Positions 1 through 5,982 of a stretch of DNA of 8,279 nt are shown piece after piece. A program made the position numbers and the translations under genes. This DNA comes from an uncultured Acidimicrobiaceae bacterium (GTDB taxonomy: Bacteria; Actinomycetota; Acidimicrobiia; Acidimicrobiales; Ilumatobacteraceae), in assembly GCA_903919215.1 (NCBI GenBank), contig CAIXHI010000024.1, forward strand, positions 1 to 8,279, written 5' to 3'. The number at the start of each line of letters is the position of its first letter. Within the stretch, counting starts at the first letter, position 1. The notes under the pieces were generated by a model, which had not been told where the DNA came from, did not search any database, and saw nothing but the letters and a program-made list of their open reading frames with translations.

Positions 1-1915
1 CCCGCGTATCGCCAAGATGGCCGGTGCCAACATTCCGCTCACCCCGGCCGTGCATCAGATGGCCGACGTCGGCCCGATCGACATCCTGCAGCAGTCCGGT
101 AAGGAACTCGCCTTCCCGATCATCCGCGATATGGACACGTTCTGCTACGAGCGTCAGTCGGCCGGATCGATGGAGGTCGGCAGCTATGCCCACCGACCGA
201 TCCTGATGCGCCCGGACGACATTCCCTCGATCGCTGCCTCGGCGCTGACCCCGACCGAACTGCCGCTCACCTACGACGATTTCGATCCGCAGATGGAGCA
301 GGCCATCGAGCTGATGGAGATGCTCGGCGATGCCGAGATCCGCTATGCGATCAACGGTCTGCTCAGCCTCACCCCCGACGCCAACCCAGTGCTGGGCGAG
401 ACCCCCGAGGTGCGCAATCTGTGGAGTGCTGCCGCCGTGTGGATCAAGGAAGGCCCCGGCATCGCGCAGTTGGTGGCCGAGTGGATGACGTATGGCTACC
501 CGCACATGTGTGATCCGCATGGCAGCGATATCAGCCGCTTCTACCCGCACGAAAAGACCGAGTGGCACATCAACGCTCGGTGCAACGAGCACTTCAACAA
601 GACCTACGGCATTGTCCACCCGCGTGAGCAGTGGGCCAGTCAGCGTGGCCTGCGACGCAGTCCGTTCTACGCCCGCGAAGAGGCGCTCGGCGCCACGTTC
701 TTCGACGCCCGTGGCTGGGAGCGTCCGCAGTGGTACTCCAGCAACGAGCAGCTGTTCGCCAAGTTCCCCCAGGCCGCGACGCCGCGCACCCACGAGTGGG
801 ACGGTCGTTGGTGGAACCCGGTGACCAACGCCGAGCACCTGCAGATGCGCGAAAGCGTTGGTGTGGTGGATCTCACAGCGTTCAACGAGTTCGACTTCGA
901 GGGCCCCGGCGCGACCGCGTTCTTGAACTACATGTGCGTCAACCAGGTGGAGGTTCCGGTCGGGCGCAGCGTCTACACGCCGTTGCTCACACCGCACGGT
1001 GGTTTCCGCGGCGACCTCACCATCCAGCGCCTCGGTGAGCAGCACTACCGCGTGATCACCGGCGCGTTCGACGGTGGACGCGATCACTACTGGTTCAACA
1101 AGCACCTGCCGACGGACGGGTCGGTGACGTTCACCGATCGCTCGCAGGGCATCTGCACGATCGGCGTGTGGGGCCCGAACGCAGCCAAGACGCTGGCCAA
1201 GATCGCCACCGACGACACGACCGCCCCCTACGACCTGTCGCAGGGCGGCTTCCCGTACGGCGCGGTCCGCGAGGTGCTGATCAACGGTGTGCCGTGCACG
1301 ATGTACCGCATCAGCTACGTCGGGGAGAACGGCTGGGAGATCTACACCCGGATGGAGCACGGCCTCACGCTGTGGGATGCGGTCTTCGCCGCCGGCCAGG
1401 AGTTCGAGATCATTCCCGTGGGCATCGGCGTGTACGCCGTGACCGGCCGCATCGAAAAGGGCTATCGCCTGATGGGCTCCGAACTGGAGAGTGAGTACAA
1501 CCCGGTGGAAGCCGGACTGGCTCGCCCGAAGGTGAAGAGCGCCGACTTCATCGGCAAGGCTGCGTACCTCGCTGCTCGCGCAGAGGCTCCGGCGGCGATC
1601 ATGTGCACACTGTCGATGGACAGTCAGCAGTGCGCCGACGGCTACGACCGGTTCCCTACGGGCGGCAACGAGCCGATCCTGACGCTCGCAGGCGACCGCA
1701 TCCTCGACGTTAAGGGCCGCGTCTCGCGGGTCACCACTGCTGGAGCGGGTGTGTCGGTGGGTAAGTACTTGCTGTTTGCGTACCTTCCGCCCGAACACGC
1801 AGTCGTCGGTAACAAGCTGCAGGTCATGTACATGAACGAGTGCTACCCGGTCACCGTCGAAGTTGCCGGCAGCACCCCGCTGTTCGACCCCACCGATACC
1901 CGCATGAAGGGCTGA
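1..1915 (+). CDS. Dimethylglycine/sarcosine dehydrogenase family flavoprotein with folate-binding GcvT domain (5' end outside window)
   Basis: Enzymes of this family oxidatively remove an N-methyl group from dimethylglycine or sarcosine on FAD and form 5,10-methylene-THF in a C-terminal GcvT-like domain. The frame is open from base 2 (codons P-R-I-A-K before the first Met at base 17), and the visible protein starts inside the FAD oxidoreductase domain (AGANIPLTPAVHQ), so the ATG at 17 is internal. By comparison with family members of about 800-850 residues, some 200 N-terminal residues with the dinucleotide-binding motif are missing. Counting from Met17, residues 1-80 finish the FAD domain (GSYAHRPIL), about 80-260 form the middle domain, and 270-632 the aminomethyltransferase-like part (VGVVDLTAFNEFDFEGPGA, ISYVGENGWEIYT, C-terminal domain from about 520). 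Asp333 in GGFRGDLTI sits where the folate-site Asp is expected. The gene stops one base before etfB, which fits electron transfer to ETF. Family is secure; dimethylglycine versus sarcosine or another N-methyl substrate is not decided. Confidence 0.9.
   Translation, partial: PRIAKMAGANIPLTPAVHQMADVGPIDILQQSGKELAFPIIRDMDTFCYERQSAGSMEVGSYAHRPILMRPDDIPSIAASALTPTELPLTYDDFDPQMEQAIELMEMLGDAEIRYAINGLLSLTPDANPVLGETPEVRNLWSAAAVWIKEGPGIAQLVAEWMTYGYPHMCDPHGSDISRFYPHEKTEWHINARCNEHFNKTYGIVHPREQWASQRGLRRSPFYAREEALGATFFDARGWERPQWYSSNEQLFAKFPQAATPRTHEWDGRWWNPVTNAEHLQMRESVGVVDLTAFNEFDFEGPGATAFLNYMCVNQVEVPVGRSVYTPLLTPHGGFRGDLTIQRLGEQHYRVITGAFDGGRDHYWFNKHLPTDGSVTFTDRSQGICTIGVWGPNAAKTLAKIATDDTTAPYDLSQGGFPYGAVREVLINGVPCTMYRISYVGENGWEIYTRMEHGLTLWDAVFAAGQEFEIIPVGIGVYAVTGRIEKGYRLMGSELESEYNPVEAGLARPKVKSADFIGKAAYLAARAEAPAAIMCTLSMDSQQCADGYDRFPTGGNEPILTLAGDRILDVKGRVSRVTTAGAGVSVGKYLLFAYLPPEHAVVGNKLQVMYMNECYPVTVEVAGSTPLFDPTDTRMKG
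1907..1911 (+). promoter_or_regulatory. Ribosome binding site of etfB
   Basis: AAGGG lies inside the last codons of the dehydrogenase gene, five bases before the GTG at 1917. It supports the GTG start, which also gives the canonical ETF-beta N-terminus MRVLVCVKRVP. The placement implies translation from the same message as the upstream gene. Confidence 0.6.
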
Positions 1916-1916
1916 C

Positions 1917-2684
1917 GTGCGCGTTCTCGTCTGTGTGAAGCGGGTGCCGGCGCCTGGGGCCAAGATCAACCTCACGGCCGACGGACAGGCCGTCGACACT
2001 GCCTACTTGGCGTTCACCACGAGCCCGCACGAGGAGTGCGCGGTGGAGGCGGCTGTGCAACTCGTGGAGCAGTCCGGCGGCGAGTCCACCGTGCTGACCC
2101 TCGGCCCGACGCAAGCCGACGAGCAGTTGCGTTACGCGGCCAGTATCGGGATCAACAAGGCGGTGCTGCTGTCGATCGAGACTGCGGAATGGGATCCACA
2201 GCGCACGGCATCGGCCATCGCGTCTGCGATCCGCGACGTCGAAGCCACCGACGGCGCCTTTGACATCGTGTTGTTCGGCAACGAGTCGGCCGACTCGGGC
2301 AACTTCCAGGTCGGCGTCCGCGTGGCGCACGCCCTCGGACGCCCGATGGTGAATGGTGTCAAGGGCATCGAGATCGATGCCTCGTCGGTGCGCGCCCGTC
2401 GCGAAGCGGATGCCGGTGTCGAGGTGTACTCGCTGCAGATGCCCGTGGTGCTGGGTGTCAAGGAGGGCATCAACCTGCCCCGGTACCCAACGCTGAAGGG
2501 TCGCCTGGCATCGAAGAAGGTGGAGGTCGCGCAGGTTGCCCCCGTCGGTGAGCGTGGCGGTCAGCAGATGATCACCCTCGTACAGGCCGCCGAACAGGTC
2601 AGCCAGACCATCGTGTTGGGGCACGGCCCTGAAGCCGCGCCCGCTGTTGTCGACCTCTTGGAAGAGTTGGGGATCCTGAAGTGA
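1917..2684 (+). CDS. etfB: Electron transfer flavoprotein beta subunit
   Basis: This is the beta (FixA-like) subunit of the cytoplasmic ETF heterodimer, which accepts electrons from flavin dehydrogenases and normally delivers them to the quinone pool through ETF:quinone oxidoreductase. The 255 residues match the usual length. Visible family marks are MRVLVCVKRVP at the N-terminus, the nucleotide-binding segment at about residues 118-135 (FGNESADSGNFQVG), and the strongly conserved INLPRYPTLKG near 185-195, followed by a Lys-rich stretch (ASKKVEV). The start is GTG, one base after the dehydrogenase stop, and the 3' end overlaps etfA by four bases (GTGA), so the three genes form one operon. Its position makes the dehydrogenase upstream the likely electron donor. 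I cannot tell from motifs alone whether it is a conventional or an electron-bifurcating ETF; the context favours conventional. Confidence 0.95.
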   Translation: MRVLVCVKRVPAPGAKINLTADGQAVDTAYLAFTTSPHEECAVEAAVQLVEQSGGESTVLTLGPTQADEQLRYAASIGINKAVLLSIETAEWDPQRTASAIASAIRDVEATDGAFDIVLFGNESADSGNFQVGVRVAHALGRPMVNGVKGIEIDASSVRARREADAGVEVYSLQMPVVLGVKEGINLPRYPTLKGRLASKKVEVAQVAPVGERGGQQMITLVQAAEQVSQTIVLGHGPEAAPAVVDLLEELGILK

Positions 2685-3631
2685 CCGTGCTCGTCGTCAT
2701 CGAACATGACCGCGGGACGCTCGCTCCTGCATCACTCGAGGCACTGGCCGCAGCGCTCCGACTCGACCCGCACGTCGAGGCGCTCACCATCGGCGCAACC
2801 GCCGACGCGTTGGCTCCGGAACTTGCCGCGCATGGCGCCGCAGTCGTGCACCAGGTGCACGCCGCCGTGTTGTCCGACTACGGGCCCGAAGCATGGGGCG
2901 AAGTCGTTGCCCAGGCGGTGCGCGTGCTGCGGCCCACCGTTGTGTTGGCCTGCGGTACGGATCGCGGGAACGAGGTCATGGCCCAGGCGGCTGCGCGTCT
3001 CGACCTGCCGATGGTCGCCAACTGCGTGGAGATCGATGCCGCCACCTGGACCATCACTCGCGTCCGCTGGGGTGGTTCATTGCTGGAGCAGTGCACCTTG
3101 TCGGCCGCCACCAAGTTGGTCACCTTCGCGCATCACAGCCATGAGGCCACACCCTCGGTTGCTGCCGGAGCGGTGGTCTCGTTGGTGGTGGAACTCGATC
3201 CTTCGCTGTCGCGCACTGTCGTGACCGAGCGTGTCGAGCGAACGGCGGGTGTGACCCTGGCAACGGCTCCACTGGTCGTCGGCGGGGGTCGTGCGGTGGG
3301 TTCTGCCGAGGGATTCGCCCCACTGGAGGCACTGGCGGCTCGCCTCGGCGGTGTCGTCGGTTGCTCACGCGCGGTCACGAACAACGGATGGCGCAACCAC
3401 ACCGATCAAGTGGGGCAGACGGGAACGCGCATCGCCCCCGATCTGTACATCGCGTGTGGTATCTCCGGTGCCATCCAGCACTGGGTGGGCGCCATGGCAT
3501 CGAAGCAGATCCTCGCGATCAATACCGATCCCGAGGCGAACATGGTCACCAAGGCCGACTACGCCGTGATCGGCGACCTGCACACGGTGGTGCCGGCCAT
3601 CACCGCCGAGATCATCCGCCGAAACGGTTGA
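2681..3631 (+). CDS. etfA: Electron transfer flavoprotein alpha subunit
   Basis: This is the FAD-binding partner of EtfB (FixB-like), 316 residues, full length for the family. The N-terminal half (residues 1-190) is the variable alpha/beta domain, with a GTDRGNEVMAQAAARL stretch near 92-107. The C-terminal FAD domain is very well conserved: VGCSRAVTNNGW (226-237, with the Arg that contacts the flavin), VGQTG (244-248), IAPDLYIACGISGAIQH (251-267) and AINTDPEANM (279-288), ending with ADYAVIGDLHTVVP. The GTG start overlaps the etfB stop as GTGA, so translation is probably coupled; a GGGG at 2669-2672 is only a weak ribosome site. The stop lies inside the end of the convergent metF-like gene. 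There is no ETF:quinone oxidoreductase in the window, so the electron acceptor must be encoded elsewhere. Confidence 0.95.
   Translation: MTVLVVIEHDRGTLAPASLEALAAALRLDPHVEALTIGATADALAPELAAHGAAVVHQVHAAVLSDYGPEAWGEVVAQAVRVLRPTVVLACGTDRGNEVMAQAAARLDLPMVANCVEIDAATWTITRVRWGGSLLEQCTLSAATKLVTFAHHSHEATPSVAAGAVVSLVVELDPSLSRTVVTERVERTAGVTLATAPLVVGGGRAVGSAEGFAPLEALAARLGGVVGCSRAVTNNGWRNHTDQVGQTGTRIAPDLYIACGISGAIQHWVGAMASKQILAINTDPEANMVTKADYAVIGDLHTVVPAITAEIIRRNG
3612..3631. other. Tail-to-tail coding overlap of etfA and the metF-like gene
   Basis: The last six codons and stop of etfA on the + strand (ending IIRRNG) are complementary to the last residues and stop of the metF-like gene on the - strand (ending NRFGG). 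The two operons therefore share 20 bp of coding sequence, leaving no intergenic space for a terminator. I see no clear GC hairpin with a T run here. Transcripts from both sides must either end inside the opposite gene or run antisense to each other. Confidence 0.9.
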
Positions 3632-4454
3632 GCATCTTGCGCTGCCACTCGGCAGTGGCCTGCACGTTGTTGAACGTGAACAAGTGCAGTCCTTCGATGT
3701 TCAGCTCGTCGGCACGCTTGCTCAGCGGGATGATGAGCTTGTTGGGGTCGTAGCCGCCGGGCTTGAACAACCGGCCAAGGACGCCGCCGTTCTTCTTCAC
3801 AAAGCGCATGCTGTTGCCGATGCCGAGACGCATACCCATCGTGAACAACTTGGCCCGGTCGATCACGCCGGGTACGCCGATGTGCAACGGCAGGTCGAAA
3901 CCTGCGGCGCGCTCGGCAGTGGCCCACGTCGTCCACTGGGCGAGGTCGAAGCACATCTGGGTACTCGCGAACCCGGGCACGCCCGCCTCGTTCAGCAAGT
4001 CCTGCTTGGCATGCAGTGCCTCGTGCACCACCTGCGCCGGAATGATTGCGTGGCCATCTGGGTAGGCGGTCACACCGATGCGCTGGAGGCCGTGGTCGCA
4101 GCTGAGGAAGTCGCGCAGGAAGCTCACTACACCGTCGTATTTACCGGCAGGCTGTTCAGGATCGCCGGCGATGAGGAACACTTCCTTGATGCCACGGGAA
4201 CGGCAGAACTCGGCGAGTCGCTTGACCTCGGCCTCGTCGGGGCACAGACGGGCCGAGATGTGCGGTACCGCCATGTGGCCGAGGTCGGCCAATCTGGAAG
4301 TCAGGTCGAGCGTCGGTTGCTGCCCCTTGGCCGGGCTGCACGTGACCGAGACCGACGCGCCCGCCGGGATGTGCTCGATCTGCGTTTCGAGGTTCTTCAT
4401 CGGAATGACTTCGTAGCGAGCGTCAGCGATGAGGTGGTGCAGTGAGGAACTCAT
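3612..4454 (-). CDS. metF: Divergent methylenetetrahydrofolate reductase (MetF family)
   Basis: MetF is a cytoplasmic FAD TIM-barrel enzyme that interconverts 5,10-methylene-THF and 5-methyl-THF. This copy has 280 residues, close to the usual 290-300. YEVIPMK at residues 14-20 takes the place of the family FEFFPPK, keeping the catalytic Glu (Glu15). VSVTCSPAKG (35-44) matches the VSVT strand, HISARL (65-70) the next strand, and IAGDPEQPAG (95-104) the RGDP loop with the Asp near N5 of the flavin (Asp98). Gln166 in STQMCFD and the strand LHIGVPGV (190-197) follow in the right order. The ATG at 4454 is one base after the stop of the methyltransferase gene (TGATATG) and is the only start that keeps Glu15 without a foreign upstream extension. 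Operon position suggests it works oxidatively, turning methyl-THF from demethylation into methylene-THF (inference). It is divergent enough that it may not be the housekeeping copy for methionine synthesis. Confidence 0.88.
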   Translation of the reverse strand: MSSSLHHLIADARYEVIPMKNLETQIEHIPAGASVSVTCSPAKGQQPTLDLTSRLADLGHMAVPHISARLCPDEAEVKRLAEFCRSRGIKEVFLIAGDPEQPAGKYDGVVSFLRDFLSCDHGLQRIGVTAYPDGHAIIPAQVVHEALHAKQDLLNEAGVPGFASTQMCFDLAQWTTWATAERAAGFDLPLHIGVPGVIDRAKLFTMGMRLGIGNSMRFVKKNGGVLGRLFKPGGYDPNKLIIPLSKRADELNIEGLHLFTFNNVQATAEWQRKMLNRFGG

Positions 4455-4455
4455 A

Positions 4456-5982
4456 TCATCCAAACTCGTTGGGCAATTCTGCCGTACGGCGGGTGACGAA
4501 CTCCCGCATGGCGTCATCAATCGCCGGATCCAGCGCCGGCGGTTCGTACTCGGCGAGGCGTCGTTTCCAGAGGGCGTTGGCTCGCTGCGCAGCGTCGAGG
4601 CCGCCCTCTTCGCTCCACTGTTCGAAGCTCGAGTTGTCGGCGGTGTCGCTGCGATAGAAGGCGGTCTCGAAATTGGCCAGTGTGTGCGCCGTGCCGAGGA
4701 AATGGTTCCCCGGCGGGTTGGTGCGCAGCGCGTCGAGCGCCAATCCGTTCTCGGTGGCGTCGAGGCCACGCACGAACGTCGTCATCATGCCCAGCTGATC
4801 GCAGTCGAGGACGAACTTCTCGTAGCCGATCGCCAGGCCCCCTTCCAGCCAACCGGCGGCATGGAGTACGAAGTTGACGCCACCCAAGACCGTGGGCTGC
4901 AGGGTGTTGGCGCTCTCGTAGGCGGCCTGTGCATCGGGCAGCTTGCTGGCTGTCAGTGAGCCGCCGGAGCGGAAGGGAACACCGAGGCGGCGTGCGAGGG
5001 CGGCGACCGTGTAGAGCACGATTGCCGGCTCGGGGGTGCCGAACGTGGGGGCGCCGGTCTGCATGCTCATCGAGCTGGCGAACGAGCCGAACACCACTGG
5101 GGCGCCGGGGCGCACCAACTGCACGAAGGTCATTCCGGCAAGCGCTTCGGCCAGGGTCTGCACGGCGACCCCAGCGCTCGTGGATGGAGCCATGGCCCCA
5201 GCGAGGATGAACGGCGTAATGATGCACGCCTGGTTGTACTCCGCATAGCACTGGGCGGCGGCCAGCATCGTGCCGTCCCACACCAGGGGTGAACTGGCAT
5301 TGATCAGGCTGGTCAGCACCGTACGGTCGTCGAGGTCGCCGCCGAACCCGAGACGTGCCAGCTCCACACTGTCGGCCGCACGCGACCCGGCGGTGACGGA
5401 ACCCATGAACGGCTTGTCGCTGAACTTGAGATGGCTGTACACCATGTCGAGGTGGCGTGTGCTGACCGGAACGTCGACGGGTTCGCACACGGTGCCACCC
5501 GAGTGGTGCAGCCACGGCGACATGTACGTGAGCTTCACGAAGTTCTGGAAGTCGGCGAGTGTTGCGTAGCGGCGCCCGTTGTCGAGATCGTGTACGAACG
5601 GCGAGCCGTAGTTGGGGGCGAACACGGTGTTGTCGCCGCCGATCACCACGTTGTTCAGCGGGTTGCGAGCGTGCTGCACATAGGTGCTGGGGGCGTCTCG
5701 GCTGACGATCTCACGGCACATACCCCGCGGGAAGCGCACACGCGTCCCTTCGACGATGGCCCCGCCGCGAGCGAAGATCGGCAGCGCCTGCGGGTAGTCG
5801 CGAATCTCGATGCCGACTTCTTCGAGCACTGTGTCGGCGGTGTATTCGATCAGCGCGAGCGACTCCTCGCTGGCGAGCTCGAAGGGGCGCATGGTCCGTG
5901 TGAGATACGGGACCCGCTCGACCACGTGCGAGGCGCGGAGCGCGGCCCGGCCGGAGCGTCCACCAGAGCGGCGAGTGTTCAT
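4456..5982 (-). CDS. MttB superfamily corrinoid-dependent methylamine methyltransferase, non-pyrrolysine type (candidate betaine methyltransferase)
   Basis: Members of the trimethylamine methyltransferase family transfer a methyl group from an amine to the Co(I) of a partner corrinoid protein. The 508-residue frame contains no in-frame TAG, so it lacks the pyrrolysine of true MttB and belongs with the homologues that include glycine betaine (MtgB), proline betaine (MtpB), carnitine (MtcB) and gamma-butyrobetaine (MtyB) methyltransferases. Family marks are the Arg-rich head followed by VPYLTRTMRPFE (24-35), the helix LALIEYTADTVLEEVGIEI (42-60), VFAPNYGSPFVHDLDNG (120-136), HHSGGTVCEPVDVP (159-172), and the barrel segment RSGGSLTASKLPDAQAAYES (338-357). 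The start overlaps the activator gene stop as ATGA and has a good ribosome site, GAGGGAG, five bases upstream. The neighbours (pterin methyltransferase, RACo, MetF) fix the general role. Glycine betaine is the most economical substrate because the convergent operon would consume dimethylglycine, but this is inference. Confidence 0.92.
   Translation of the reverse strand: MNTRRSGGRSGRAALRASHVVERVPYLTRTMRPFELASEESLALIEYTADTVLEEVGIEIRDYPQALPIFARGGAIVEGTRVRFPRGMCREIVSRDAPSTYVQHARNPLNNVVIGGDNTVFAPNYGSPFVHDLDNGRRYATLADFQNFVKLTYMSPWLHHSGGTVCEPVDVPVSTRHLDMVYSHLKFSDKPFMGSVTAGSRAADSVELARLGFGGDLDDRTVLTSLINASSPLVWDGTMLAAAQCYAEYNQACIITPFILAGAMAPSTSAGVAVQTLAEALAGMTFVQLVRPGAPVVFGSFASSMSMQTGAPTFGTPEPAIVLYTVAALARRLGVPFRSGGSLTASKLPDAQAAYESANTLQPTVLGGVNFVLHAAGWLEGGLAIGYEKFVLDCDQLGMMTTFVRGLDATENGLALDALRTNPPGNHFLGTAHTLANFETAFYRSDTADNSSFEQWSEEGGLDAAQRANALWKRRLAEYEPPALDPAIDDAMREFVTRRTAELPNEFG

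Noticed and set aside
17..19. ATG at 17 as the true start of the dehydrogenase
   Set aside because: The frame is open upstream to the window edge and the first residues fall in the middle of the FAD domain, so the gene begins outside the window.
1851..2624. A 257-codon open frame on the - strand opposite etfB
   Set aside because: Its product is rich in Arg, His and Asp with no family likeness, and it is fully antisense to a well conserved gene; a GC-rich shadow frame.
3684..4445. A 253-codon + strand frame opposite the metF-like gene
   Set aside because: Shadow of the conserved - strand gene; no recognisable domain.
4455..4769. A 105-residue N-terminal extension of the MetF-like protein
   Set aside because: It lies antisense-frame over the real methyltransferase gene on the same strand, has shadow-like composition rich in Ser, Thr, Arg and Pro, and the MetF fold begins correctly from the ATG at 4454.
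4456..5982. A pyrrolysine codon in the MttB-type gene
   Set aside because: No in-frame TAG is present; the only stop is the terminal TGA.
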